From: Eubacterium xylanophilum ATCC 35991
Lineage (GTDB): Bacteria > Bacillota > Clostridia > Lachnospirales > Lachnospiraceae
Reading direction: 5' to 3'
Assembly (NCBI RefSeq): GCF_000518685.1
Contig: NZ_KI912471.1
Location: 78,948-142,947, forward strand
DNA length: 64,000 bases
Shown here piece after piece: positions 36,119-45,833 of the stretch. How positions within the stretch are numbered: position 1 is the stretch's first letter; each line of letters begins with the position of its first letter. A program made the translations under genes and the position numbers. A model generated the notes under the pieces. That model saw only the letters and a program-made list of their open reading frames with translations. It searched no databases and was not told the origin of the DNA.

Positions 36119-37408
36119 ATGAGTACACTTGAAAAGCTTTATTTAGAAAATGGAATATCAAAAAAAGTCATTGATTATACGCGGAATATTTCACAAAAAC
36201 TCGAAGACAGATTTAAAAAAATTGATGAGGTTGCGGAGTATAATCAGATAAAAATACTCAATGCATTTAATCGAAATAGAGTTAGTGCTGAACACATGAA
36301 CGGCAGTACCGGATATGGATATGACGACGATGGTCGAGATACATTGGAAAAAGTATATGCAGATATCTTTGGAACCGAGGATGCACTTGTGAGATCTCAG
36401 ATCACATGTGGAACCCATGCATTGACAATTGCGTTATCTGCGATTCTCAGACCGGGCGATGAGCTGCTTAGTCCGGTTGGAAAACCCTATGACACTTTGG
36501 AGGGCATAATTGGAATCAACGGAAAAAAAGAGCCGGGATGCTTAAGTGAGTTTGGGATTACATATAATCAGGTAGATTTGTTAGAGGATAGTTCCTTTGA
36601 TTATGAAAATATCAAGAAGGCTATCAATTCCAAGACAAAACTTGTAACTATTCAAAGATCTAAGGGATATGCAATGAGAAAGACTTTTTCTGTCGAGAAA
36701 ATAGGTGAACTCATCGCTTTTATCAAGGATATTAAGCCTGATGTAATCTGCATGGTTGACAATTGCTATGGAGAATTTGTTCAGACAATAGAGCCTTCAG
36801 AAGTGGGTGCAGATATGGTTATCGGATCTCTTATCAAGAATCCAGGTGGCGGACTTGCCCCAATGGGAGGATATATAGTTGGTAAGAAGGATTTGATTCA
36901 CCTCTGTGCATCAAGGCTTACGGCGCCGGGACTCGCCAAAGAAGTCGGTGCTTCTCTAGATATCAATAGATCTTTCTACCAAGGACTTTTCTTTGCACCA
37001 ACAGTTGTGGCAAGTGCGCTCAAAACGGCTATTTTTGCCGCTAATATATATGAAAACTTGGGATTTGAGACAAGTCCCGGCAAAGATGAAGAGAGATATG
37101 ACATTATACAGGCCATCGCCCTTGGCAATAAAGAGCGAGTGATTGCCTTCTGTGAGGGGATTCAGGCGGGAGCTCCCGTAGATAGTTATGTTATGCCGGA
37201 ACCATATGCCATGCCGGGTTATCACAGTGATGTAATTATGGCGGCAGGTAATTTTATACAGGGTTCATCAATAGAATTAAGCGCAGATGCCCCTATCGAA
37301 GAGCCTTTTAGTGTATATTTCCAGGGCGGACTAACTTGGCAACATGGAAAATTTGGAATCATCAAATCTCTAGATCAAATGGTGAAGAAAAATTTGATAG
37401 AGTGTTAG
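36119..37408 (+). CDS. Methionine gamma-lyase family protein (YnbB-like, PLP)
   Basis: A 429-residue PLP-dependent fold-type I protein of the family sometimes labelled aluminium resistance. SQITCGTHAL lines the cofactor phosphate site, MVDNCYGEF carries the ring-stacking Asp, and Lys240 in SLIKNPGGG is the likely Schiff-base lysine. The order mutS-mutL-miaA-this gene is common in Firmicutes. The physiological substrate is not established; a C-S lyase on sulfur amino acids is the usual guess. It starts one base after the miaA stop. Confidence 0.9.
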   Translation: MSTLEKLYLENGISKKVIDYTRNISQKLEDRFKKIDEVAEYNQIKILNAFNRNRVSAEHMNGSTGYGYDDDGRDTLEKVYADIFGTEDALVRSQITCGTHALTIALSAILRPGDELLSPVGKPYDTLEGIIGINGKKEPGCLSEFGITYNQVDLLEDSSFDYENIKKAINSKTKLVTIQRSKGYAMRKTFSVEKIGELIAFIKDIKPDVICMVDNCYGEFVQTIEPSEVGADMVIGSLIKNPGGGLAPMGGYIVGKKDLIHLCASRLTAPGLAKEVGASLDINRSFYQGLFFAPTVVASALKTAIFAANIYENLGFETSPGKDEERYDIIQAIALGNKERVIAFCEGIQAGAPVDSYVMPEPYAMPGYHSDVIMAAGNFIQGSSIELSADAPIEEPFSVYFQGGLTWQHGKFGIIKSLDQMVKKNLIEC

Positions 37409-37499
37409 TCACTTAAAAATGGTATATACATTTGAAAAGAAATGTGGTAGAATAACTATGTATGATTTTTTACAAGTAAAATGAGAGGAAGTAAGAAGA

Positions 37500-38492
37500 A
37501 TGTCTTTTAAAGCTTTAGGAATCGACTTTGGAACAAGTTCAATAAAGATATATAAAAATGGAGAGGGTATCATCCTCAACGAGAAGAGTGTTATCGCGAT
37601 TTATAGGAAATCACATGTTTTTGCAGTAGGAGACGAGGCTTTTGAAATGTATGAGAAAGCTCCGGAGAATCTTGAAGTTTCATATCCAATCAAAAATGGT
37701 GTTATCGCGGATATCGGAAATATGCAAGCACTTATCGACTATTTCTTCGCCGAGTTGAACGGAAAGAAGAGATTTAAGGGAGCTGAGTGCTTTGTTGCCG
37801 TTCCTACAGATATTACAGAGGTTGAAAAACGTGCATACTTTGATTTGATTGCCAATACCACTCTCAAGACCAAGAAAATTCACATCGTTGAAAAGCCAAT
37901 TGCAGATGCGCTTGGCATGAATCTTGATATTCGTAAATCTATCGGAACATTGGTAGTAGATATCGGAGCTAATACAGCTGAGATCTCAGTTTTGTCTCTC
38001 GGCGGAATCGTATTAAGTAGACTCATCCCTGTAGGTGGTAACAGATTTGATGAAGCGATTATCGCCAAGATTCGTAAGGATAAGAACTTTGTGATTGGTG
38101 AGAGAAGTGCAGAACAGCTCAAGAAAAATATTGCGTCAGCCTATGAAACTGACGAATCTATGGAAATCTGTGGTAGAAATCTTGTGACAGGTTTGCCTAG
38201 TGAAATCACTGTCACTTCTAAGGATATTCACGAGGCTCTCAGTGAGTTGTTCCAGAATATCGTTGATTCAATCAAGATTATTCTTGAGAGGACACCACCG
38301 GAAATCTCATCTGATATTTATAAGTCAGGTTTGTATCTCACAGGTGGATCCAGCAGGATCAAGGATCTCGGACAATTTATCTTTGATGAGCTTGGCTTGA
38401 AGGTAAATGTTTTTGAAGAGCCTGAAAATACAGTTATTTTGGGCCTTGGTGCCGTAATCGAAAATCCGGAACTTGCAAAGCTTGCACTCTAA
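37500..38492 (+). CDS. mreB: Rod shape-determining protein MreB
   Basis: Actin-like ATPase whose membrane filaments guide lateral wall synthesis. The 330 residues have the actin-fold phosphate loop GIDFGTSSIKIY, VEKPIADALG, the second phosphate loop VVDIGANTAEIS and the adenosine motif YLTGGSSRI. First of mreB-mreC-mreD-mrdA-rodA. An extended -10 (TGG followed by TAGAAT, 37445-37453) lies 47 bases upstream. Could be an Mbl/MreBH paralogue, but the mreCD context supports mreB. Confidence 0.93.
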   Translation: MSFKALGIDFGTSSIKIYKNGEGIILNEKSVIAIYRKSHVFAVGDEAFEMYEKAPENLEVSYPIKNGVIADIGNMQALIDYFFAELNGKKRFKGAECFVAVPTDITEVEKRAYFDLIANTTLKTKKIHIVEKPIADALGMNLDIRKSIGTLVVDIGANTAEISVLSLGGIVLSRLIPVGGNRFDEAIIAKIRKDKNFVIGERSAEQLKKNIASAYETDESMEICGRNLVTGLPSEITVTSKDIHEALSELFQNIVDSIKIILERTPPEISSDIYKSGLYLTGGSSRIKDLGQFIFDELGLKVNVFEEPENTVILGLGAVIENPELAKLAL

Positions 38493-38511
38493 AGAAAGAC
38501 GGTGAATAATT

Positions 38512-39390
38512 TTGGCTAAGAAAAGAAGAAAAGGACCTTCTATTCATCCAAAGTACATATATGTCATTTTGTGCATTACTTGCGTTTGCTTGATAGTGCT
38601 GAGTTTCAAGTTCTCAGATAAGTTCATGGGACCTAAGACGGTAGTAGGTGATGTGCTTTCTCCTATGCAACGTGGAATCAATTCCGTTGGAGAGAAGATC
38701 TCAAGCCAAGTTGAGTTGTTTAGAACCAAGGAGAATCTCATAGAAGAGAACAAAAAACTCAAGAAAAAAGTAGACGAACTGAACTATGACAATTCAGTTT
38801 TAGCTACAGAGAACAATGACCTAGATACATATCGTGAGTTATATGATTTGGATCAAAAGTATCCGGATTATCCAAAAGTTGCTGCTACAATTATCAGCCG
38901 AGATGGTAATAACTGGTTTCATCTGTTTACAATTGACAAGGGACGCGAAGATGGTATCAAACCGGACATGAATGTCATTGCCGGAAAAGGACTTGTAGGT
39001 ATTGTATCTGAAGTTGGAAGTCATTATGCCAAGGTTCGCGCTATTATCGATGACAAGAGTAATGTAAGTGCCATGTTTGAAGAAACTGGTGAAACATGTA
39101 TTGTTAAGGGTAATATGGAGAGTATCTATAATGGATATATAGATGTAAATCTCATCAACAACTCTGCCAAGGCGCAGGAGGGAGATGCCATCGTCACATC
39201 CCAGATAAGTGACAAGTTTCTTCCGGGTCTGTTGATTGGATATGTATCAAATATAAGTGATGAGTCTGATGGATTGTCCAAAACTGCATATCTTATACCG
39301 GCAGTTTCCTTTGATAAGCTCAAAGAGGTACTTATTATCACAACTTTGAAAGATTCATCTGAAATAGAGGATATTAAGAAATATGATTAA
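38512..39390 (+). CDS. mreC: Rod shape-determining protein MreC
   Basis: Single-pass membrane protein that activates PBP2/RodA. 292 residues: basic N-terminus, membrane helix at about 15-32 (YVILCITCVCLIVLSF), coiled coil about 60-105, then the beta domains (AATIISRDGNNWFHLFTIDKG, VVGIVSEVG-like GLVGIVSEVG, FLPGLLIGYV). The start appears to be TTG 38512 with GGTGA six bases upstream. It overlaps mreD by 8 bases. Confidence 0.93.
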   Translation: MAKKRRKGPSIHPKYIYVILCITCVCLIVLSFKFSDKFMGPKTVVGDVLSPMQRGINSVGEKISSQVELFRTKENLIEENKKLKKKVDELNYDNSVLATENNDLDTYRELYDLDQKYPDYPKVAATIISRDGNNWFHLFTIDKGREDGIKPDMNVIAGKGLVGIVSEVGSHYAKVRAIIDDKSNVSAMFEETGETCIVKGNMESIYNGYIDVNLINNSAKAQEGDAIVTSQISDKFLPGLLIGYVSNISDESDGLSKTAYLIPAVSFDKLKEVLIITTLKDSSEIEDIKKYD

Positions 39391-39901
39391 GAAGAGAGGA
39401 ATGCCCATTCTAGTGGTGTTGATTTGTTTTCTTCTTCAGACTACAGTTTTGCAGTATCTAAAACTTGCTGACGTCATGCCCAACTTGCTGCTGATTGTAA
39501 CGGTTATGTATGCCTATATGCGCGGCAGAACCACAGGTCTCATAATAGGATTCTGTTGTGGCATGATGTATGACTTGGTCTATGGAAGCATCATCGGATT
39601 GTTGGCATTGATATTAATGTCTCTTGGTTTCTTTTGTGGCTATTGCCAGAAAATATATTTCTCAGGACACTTTGTATTGCCTTGTATCCTGATTGGAGCA
39701 AGTGATATTATCTATGGAGTATACTATTATATCACTGAATATTTACCAAGAGGACGTTTGAATTTTATGTTTTTCTTTAATACGAGAATAATACCGGAAC
39801 TAGTTTATACATTGTTAGTTGCGGTTGTTTTTGTGTGGTTATTGGAGAAGATAGAAAGACTATCGGAAAACGTAACAGATGAGAAAAGGAGGAAAGAATA
39901 G
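39383..39901 (+). CDS. mreD: Rod shape-determining protein MreD
   Basis: A 172-residue integral membrane protein with about five hydrophobic helices and the MreD features MPNLLLIVTVMYAYMRG and FCCGMMYDLVYG. It completes the MreBCD set. It overlaps mreC by 8 bases and ends at the G of the mrdA start codon (TAGTG), so translation of all three is probably coupled. Confidence 0.9.
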   Translation: MIKKRGMPILVVLICFLLQTTVLQYLKLADVMPNLLLIVTVMYAYMRGRTTGLIIGFCCGMMYDLVYGSIIGLLALILMSLGFFCGYCQKIYFSGHFVLPCILIGASDIIYGVYYYITEYLPRGRLNFMFFFNTRIIPELVYTLLVAVVFVWLLEKIERLSENVTDEKRRKE

Positions 39902-42771
39902 TGTTTTCAGGACTACTGGATCATATAAAAGTACTTATTAAATCACGTATTTTCCTTCTGATTATTATATATATTGTTCTATTTGGAGCGCTGATAGGCA
40001 GACTATTTTACTTACAAATAGTAAAAGGAGAAGTTTATGAGAAGAAGGCGACAATCAACAAAGAAAAACGCCGAACTCTCAAGAGCTCCAGGGGACAGAT
40101 TTTTGACTGCAACGGAAAACTTCTGGCTTCAAATGAACAGAGTTTTGCCATAACTATTGAGGATGTAGGACAGGTCAAAGACAATACTGAACTCAATAAT
40201 ATTATATTGAAGTGTATTAAACTTATAGAGAAAAATGGTGACAAGATTTCTGTGGATTTTCCGATTGAGATTAATCGAAAAGGCGAATTTGCCTTTAATG
40301 TAGATGAAAATGCTCAGATGAGATTCAAAAGGGAAATATACTTTTTAAATTCTGTGGATCAGCTAACTGCAGAGCAGAAGGAGATGACTGCTGCCCAGTG
40401 TTTTGATTATATTCGAAATAGCACAAAAGTCAATCAAATTCGATTCTTCAATCCTGAAGCTGAGAAAGCTCAGGGCAAAGTTTATACCAACGAAGAAGCT
40501 CTTGATATCATGAGAATTAGATATGCTCTCATGATGAATACATACAAAAAATACGAGCCGGTTATTATGAGTAGCGATGTTTCACAGGAGACGGTTGCTG
40601 CAATCAAGGAGAACTCTGCGGACTTAACAGGAGTTGAAGTCCTAGAAGATTCCAAGAGAGTATACTATAATAGCTATTATTTCTCGCATATTATAGGATA
40701 TACCGGATTGATTTCTTCAGAGGCTCTGGAAGCCATGAAGGAAAATAATGATACAACTTATACATCTACTGACCAAATTGGTAAGACAGGTATCGAGAAA
40801 ACCTACGAAGATGTTCTTCGCGGAAAGAAGGGAAGCGAAACACTTGTGGTGGACAGTAGTTCCAGAGTTGTTGATACCAAAGATCACGTTGACGCCAAGG
40901 CCGGTGATGATATTTACTTGACTATCGATTCAGATCTTCAGAAGGCTGTATACAAGTTGACTGAAAAATCCATAGCAGGAGTGTTAATTTCTAAGTTGAC
41001 TAACAGCAAGCGAGCCGGATCAAAGGGCAAGAAGGCGGACAATATCAAAGTCCCAATATATGATGCATATTGCGCTATTGTTGAAAATAGTCTGGTGGAC
41101 ATATCACTTTTCGCTGAGAAAGACGCATCAGATATTGAGAGAGATGTCTATAGTAAGTTCTCATCTCACAAGAGAGGTATTATTAATAGGCTCAAGTCTC
41201 TGTTGAGTTACGATAACGGAACTCACGGCAAGGCCTTGTCAAAGTCCACTAAGAGCTACCTTGACTTTGTTTATACAATGTTAAGAAATGATGAGATTAT
41301 AGCCACAAATAAGATGGATAAGACAGATGCCACTTATAATGCATATGCCAATGGTAAAATCAGTTTGAGTAAATTTTTGATCTATGCCATTTCTAACGAT
41401 TGGATAGATCTTGATAAACTGGATATCGGTGATGATTATTATAGAACCGAAGAGATCTATCAAAAGATGATAGATTACATATTCTCATCTCTAGACGATA
41501 ATCTGTCATTCGACAAGTTGATATATCATACTTTGATATACAACGGAACTGTCAACGGAAGAGAGTTGTGTCTTATTCTCTACAAGCAGGGATATCTAAA
41601 ACATGACAAGAATACTGAGGCAAAACTTAGAACAGGTATGATTTCTCCATACCAATTTATACGCTCTAAGATTAAGACACTTGAGATATCACCCGGAGAA
41701 CTTGGTCTCACACCATGTTCAGCATCCGTTGTTGTAACTGTTCCAAATACCGGACAAGTTAAGTCATTGGTATCTTATCCAAGCTATGACAATAACAAAT
41801 TTGCCAATTCAGTAAATGCCAGTTATTATGGCAAAATTAATGATAACAGTGCTTCACCGCTTCTAAACAGAGCGACCCAGCAGAAGACTGCTCCCGGTTC
41901 GACTTACAAGATGGTCTCAGCTACAGCTGGACTTGAAGAGGGAATAATTGACCCATATACAACTATCAAGGATAGGGTAGAATTTACCAAGATCAATCCC
42001 TCTCCTAAATGTTGGTCATCGGTGAGTCACGGCACAATCAATGTAAGCCAGGCGATTCAACATTCATGTAACTACTTCTTCTATGAATTAGGTTACAGAT
42101 TGAGTGGCAAATCCGGCGGCGTTGTAAATAATGAAAAGGGTCTGAATATTTTAAAGAAATATGCAGATATGTTTGGGTTGACAAGTAAATCAGGTATTGA
42201 GTTGTCTGAGACCGATCCAAATGTGTCTGACAGCGACTCTGTTCGTTCTGCAATTGGACAGGGTACTAACAGTTATACGCCTGTTCAGTTGTCAAGATAT
42301 GTTTCAACTATTGCCAATGGCGGTAATTGCTATGACCTCACACTTATCAATAGCATCTATGATGGTCAAGCCAAGAGCAACCAGAAAAATGATGCAAAGG
42401 TGAGAAACAAGCTTGATGTCAAGAAATCCACTTTAAAGGCCATCAAAAATGGTATGTATAAGGTGGTAAACAACGGAAGTATTACAGATTTGTTCAAGAA
42501 AGTTAATAAAAAAGTTGCCGGAAAAACCGGTACAGCGCAGATTAGTGCCAATGAGCCTAACCATGCTTTGTTTGTGAGTTTTGCTCCATATAACAATCCT
42601 GAGATATCTGTAACTGTTGTTATGCCTAATGGATTTACCTCCAGCAATGCTGCATCTCTTGCAAGCCTTGTTTATCAATACTATTACAGTAAGGATAAGG
42701 ATGCCCGCAAGAACTTGTTGAAAAATACAGCAGCTGCTGCAGCAAGTAATTCCGGTGGGGTTCACGACTAA
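39901..42771 (+). CDS. mrdA: Penicillin-binding protein 2 with large insertion
   Basis: Class B transpeptidase that cross-links peptidoglycan for elongation with RodA. It starts with GTG 39901 after AAAGGAGG. Residues 15-35 form the membrane anchor; 50-330 the pedestal domain (RGQIFDCNGKLLASN, QIGKTGIEKTYE). The catalytic motifs are Ser667-xx-Lys (STYK), SCN at 722-724 and KTG at 875-877. At 956 residues it is about 250-300 longer than typical PBP2. The extra sequence (about 355-605) sits between DIYLTIDSDLQ and the ASVVVTVPNTGQV strand and has no motif I recognise. Flanking motifs are intact, so the enzyme should be active. Confidence 0.93.
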   Translation: MFSGLLDHIKVLIKSRIFLLIIIYIVLFGALIGRLFYLQIVKGEVYEKKATINKEKRRTLKSSRGQIFDCNGKLLASNEQSFAITIEDVGQVKDNTELNNIILKCIKLIEKNGDKISVDFPIEINRKGEFAFNVDENAQMRFKREIYFLNSVDQLTAEQKEMTAAQCFDYIRNSTKVNQIRFFNPEAEKAQGKVYTNEEALDIMRIRYALMMNTYKKYEPVIMSSDVSQETVAAIKENSADLTGVEVLEDSKRVYYNSYYFSHIIGYTGLISSEALEAMKENNDTTYTSTDQIGKTGIEKTYEDVLRGKKGSETLVVDSSSRVVDTKDHVDAKAGDDIYLTIDSDLQKAVYKLTEKSIAGVLISKLTNSKRAGSKGKKADNIKVPIYDAYCAIVENSLVDISLFAEKDASDIERDVYSKFSSHKRGIINRLKSLLSYDNGTHGKALSKSTKSYLDFVYTMLRNDEIIATNKMDKTDATYNAYANGKISLSKFLIYAISNDWIDLDKLDIGDDYYRTEEIYQKMIDYIFSSLDDNLSFDKLIYHTLIYNGTVNGRELCLILYKQGYLKHDKNTEAKLRTGMISPYQFIRSKIKTLEISPGELGLTPCSASVVVTVPNTGQVKSLVSYPSYDNNKFANSVNASYYGKINDNSASPLLNRATQQKTAPGSTYKMVSATAGLEEGIIDPYTTIKDRVEFTKINPSPKCWSSVSHGTINVSQAIQHSCNYFFYELGYRLSGKSGGVVNNEKGLNILKKYADMFGLTSKSGIELSETDPNVSDSDSVRSAIGQGTNSYTPVQLSRYVSTIANGGNCYDLTLINSIYDGQAKSNQKNDAKVRNKLDVKKSTLKAIKNGMYKVVNNGSITDLFKKVNKKVAGKTGTAQISANEPNHALFVSFAPYNNPEISVTVVMPNGFTSSNAASLASLVYQYYYSKDKDARKNLLKNTAAAAASNSGGVHD

Positions 42772-42789
42772 TATTAAGGAGAGAAAGCT

Positions 42790-43989
42790 TTGATTTTAAC
42801 AAAGATAAAAGCATTTTTTAACCGATGGAAGCAAGCCAAGCGGTATAATTGGAAAAAATATGACTATAGCATCCTGATTATAGTGACACTTTTATCTATA
42901 ATCAGTTCCTATGTATTGTCAATTATAGGTGCATCGTCATTTAAGAGGCAGTTTATTGCTATTTCTCTGACGGTTGTGATTATGGTGGTGGTTTCTCTTA
43001 TAGACTATCATACCATGTGCTCATATGTGCCAATACTGTATGTTATAGGCACTATATCCGTCTTTTGTACCAAGTTTACCCCGCTGGGTTCTAACTCAGG
43101 TACAGATTCCTATCGTTGGCTAGACTTCAAGATTTTGATGTTTCAGCCATCCGAGGTTGTAAAGATCATTATCATATTAACTTTGGCCACATTTTTCGCC
43201 CACTATAAGGACGATTTGCAATCATTTAAGATTTTCTTTATGGCTTGTGGCCTGGCACTTCTTCCGACACTTTTTATCTTGGTGCAATCCGATTTGTCAT
43301 CAAGTGTTGTAATTGTGATGGTATTCGTTATTATGCTTATGTCATCCGGAATTGGAAGAAAAATAATCGCACCTATAGCGGCCGTATTAATACCTATAGC
43401 AGGTTTTTTGATATGGTATGTACAACAACCCAACCAAAAGCTTCTGCATGGATATCAGTTGAGTCGAATCACGGGATGGCTCAATCCTGAATCAGCAGCC
43501 TTGAGTGTTATGTATCAGCAAAATAACTCTGTTTTATCCATTGCATCTGGTAAGCTTTATGGTAAAATGTTAATAGAGGGTTCATCGGGAGCTAGAAATT
43601 ATACTGCCGTTGATGTCATAGAAAGTGACTTTATATGGACGCCTATAAGTGAGGAGTTCGGTTTTATAGGCTGTTTGGCTATTTTATCACTATTATCTGT
43701 CATAATTATAAAGTCATTTATCGCTGCAAAGAGAGCAAAGGATTATCAAGGTATGATGATTGCACTGGGAATAGGATCAATGTTCTGTTTTCAGGTATTC
43801 TTCAATATTGGAGTTGCAACATCGCTCTTACCGAATACAGGACTCCCTTTACCTTTTTTGAGTAATGGTATTTCGTCGTTAATCAGTAGTTCCATGGCTG
43901 TGGGTATACTCATTAACATAGGAATACAGCCAAATAGAGGTGGTGTGGGAAGTTTCGTGGAAACGCTTGATCAAGAAACAAATTATTAG
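42790..43989 (+). CDS. rodA: Rod shape-determining protein RodA
   Basis: SEDS-family glycosyltransferase that polymerises lipid II with PBP2. The 399 residues form about ten membrane helices; signatures include RWLDFKILMFQPSEVVK, FIWTPISEEFGFIG and NTGLPLPFLSNGISSL. Start is TTG 42790, supported by AAGGAGAG five bases before it. Paired with mrdA as expected. Confidence 0.94.
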   Translation: MILTKIKAFFNRWKQAKRYNWKKYDYSILIIVTLLSIISSYVLSIIGASSFKRQFIAISLTVVIMVVVSLIDYHTMCSYVPILYVIGTISVFCTKFTPLGSNSGTDSYRWLDFKILMFQPSEVVKIIIILTLATFFAHYKDDLQSFKIFFMACGLALLPTLFILVQSDLSSSVVIVMVFVIMLMSSGIGRKIIAPIAAVLIPIAGFLIWYVQQPNQKLLHGYQLSRITGWLNPESAALSVMYQQNNSVLSIASGKLYGKMLIEGSSGARNYTAVDVIESDFIWTPISEEFGFIGCLAILSLLSVIIIKSFIAAKRAKDYQGMMIALGIGSMFCFQVFFNIGVATSLLPNTGLPLPFLSNGISSLISSSMAVGILINIGIQPNRGGVGSFVETLDQETNY

Positions 43990-44016
43990 ATTATATAAAA
44001 TGAATGGGGGATTTTC

Positions 44017-44412
44017 ATGAATATTGGATTGATTGCACACGATTCGAAAAAAATCCTGATGCAGAACTTTTGTATTGCCTACAGAGGCATTCTAAGCAAA
44101 CATAATGTATATGCCACAGCTACAACCGGTAGGTTGGTAGAAGAGGTAACAAATCTCAATATACACAAGTATCTTGCCGGACACTTGGGCGGAGAGAAGC
44201 AATTGGGGGCTCAAATTGAGAGTAATGATATTGACCTGGTTATTTTTCTAAGAGATCCACTTACCAAGAAATCTCATGAACCAGAGGTCACAACACTTTT
44301 TCAGCTTTGTGACGTGCACAATATTCCGCTTGCTACAAATCTTGCGACAGCTGAACTTATGATTAAGGCCCTTGATCGCGGTGATCTTGATTGGCGTGAT
44401 TTGTTAAAATAA
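44017..44412 (+). CDS. mgsA: Methylglyoxal synthase homologue with altered active site
   Basis: Methylglyoxal synthase converts dihydroxyacetone phosphate to methylglyoxal. The 131-residue protein aligns along its whole length (IAHDSKK, YATATTG, IFLRDPL, NIPLATNLATAE). But residues aligned with E. coli Asp71 and Asp101, the catalytic acids/bases, are Glu60 (GGEKQLGA) and Glu90 (SHEPE). Ser65 and Pro67 of the phosphate loop are Ala54 and His56. His98 is kept (His87), as are Lys23 (Lys12) and Thr45 (Thr34). It may be weakly active, or a binding or regulatory protein. Its place at the end of the rod operon, 28 bases after rodA, is not a glycolytic context. Confidence 0.85.
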   Translation: MNIGLIAHDSKKILMQNFCIAYRGILSKHNVYATATTGRLVEEVTNLNIHKYLAGHLGGEKQLGAQIESNDIDLVIFLRDPLTKKSHEPEVTTLFQLCDVHNIPLATNLATAELMIKALDRGDLDWRDLLK

Positions 44413-44430
44413 GAGAAAGGATTGTTCTGA

Positions 44431-45804
44431 ATGGCTAGTTCAAAGATTGTTAAACTAACAAAAAAACCATTTAGACCACATGTTGCCACGCTCATCACAT
44501 TGGTTATTTTGATATATGTTGTATTTATATTTGTAACATATGTTTCAAAAAAGCATGTGAGTATATACGAAGTCAATAAGACTAAGATTTCTGATAACAG
44601 CAGTATCACAGGTGTTGCAGTTAGAGATGAGACAGTATATCGAACAAAGCAAGATGGATTTATCAACTTTTTCCATGCAGATACAAGCAAGGTTGCCAAA
44701 AATGAGGTTATTTATACCATTGACAGCAACAATGAGATAAGCGAACTGCTAAAAAAGGTCGAGTCCAAGGAAGTTAGCAATATCAATAATATCGCCAATA
44801 TGAGGGAGTTAATCGATGATTATTACAACGATCAAAAGCCCTCAAGTTATGATGATATCTCAAGTTTCAAGTATGAACTTGAGAATATGGTATTTGAGCA
44901 GAGTAGAAGCAACTTATACAGTGATTTCAACAAAATGATGAAGTCCGGTTCCATTAAGTCTGAGTTCACTAAAGTCAAAACCAATAAATCCGGAATTGTT
45001 TCTTATTCGATTGATGGAATGGAGGATTTGACTGTTGAATCAGTTTCTTCAGAGACCTTTGAGAGTGTAGCTGCTCCAAACAAGAATCAGCTTCGCTCAT
45101 CGGAAAAAGTAGAAAAGGGAACTGCCGTATACAAGCTTGTTAACTCACAACGGTGGTCTATTGTCATTCCGATTACGGAAGAAATATACAATTCAATAAA
45201 AGATAAAAAATCAATTCGAGTAACTATCAAGAAAGATGGTGTGTCCTTTAATGCATCAACTGAATTTCTAATTCACGGCGATGCTAGGTTCGTATCACTA
45301 TCTACATCCCGTTTTATGGGCAAATATCTCAATGACCGTTATATCGATGTGCAGCTCAATCTAAATGCCGCCGATGGTCTAAAGATACCTAAAACGTCCA
45401 TTATAACTAAGGAATTATCTGTCATTCCTGAACAATATATAACAACTGCAGGAGACAATGACTTTGATTCTAAGGGAGTTATACTTGCCAGTACAGGAAA
45501 ATTTACCAAGATAAGTAATTATTCTGTAGATGATGGCAAATATTACGTAGAAAAATCCTTGATAGCTCCCGGAGAGAATATTTTGAATCCTAAGACTGCC
45601 AATTCCTATACAGTATCCGAAACTATTAAAGTCAAGGGAGTTTACTGCGTGAATTCAGGATATTGTCAGTTTAAGAAGATAGAATCCGTATATGAGAACA
45701 ATGAATATATCATTATTTCGGAGAATACCAAAGGTGGAATTGCAAACTTTGATCATATAGTAGTTAACCCGGATCAGATTTCTGAAAATGATTTTATTCA
45801 GTAA
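44431..45804 (+). CDS. HlyD-family-like membrane protein
   Basis: A 457-residue protein with a basic N-terminus, one membrane helix at about 20-43 (TLITLVILIYVVFIFVTYV), then a large extracytoplasmic part. It contains two halves of a biotinyl-lipoyl-like domain (VYRTKQDGFINFF and VKTNKSGIVSYSIDG) separated by a helical region, and a beta barrel with GVYCVNSGYCQFKKIE. This resembles HlyD_2-type adaptor subunits, but there is no transporter gene nearby. Its usual place before ylmE-sepF in related genomes suggests a cell-envelope role. Function not assigned. Confidence 0.75.
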   Translation: MASSKIVKLTKKPFRPHVATLITLVILIYVVFIFVTYVSKKHVSIYEVNKTKISDNSSITGVAVRDETVYRTKQDGFINFFHADTSKVAKNEVIYTIDSNNEISELLKKVESKEVSNINNIANMRELIDDYYNDQKPSSYDDISSFKYELENMVFEQSRSNLYSDFNKMMKSGSIKSEFTKVKTNKSGIVSYSIDGMEDLTVESVSSETFESVAAPNKNQLRSSEKVEKGTAVYKLVNSQRWSIVIPITEEIYNSIKDKKSIRVTIKKDGVSFNASTEFLIHGDARFVSLSTSRFMGKYLNDRYIDVQLNLNAADGLKIPKTSIITKELSVIPEQYITTAGDNDFDSKGVILASTGKFTKISNYSVDDGKYYVEKSLIAPGENILNPKTANSYTVSETIKVKGVYCVNSGYCQFKKIESVYENNEYIIISENTKGGIANFDHIVVNPDQISENDFIQ

Positions 45805-45833
45805 TTTATTACCAAATATGGAGGAATACAAAA

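Noticed and set aside
44431-45804. Part of a type I secretion or efflux system
   Set aside because: No ABC or inner-membrane transporter and no outer-membrane partner adjoin it; the context is cell shape and division.
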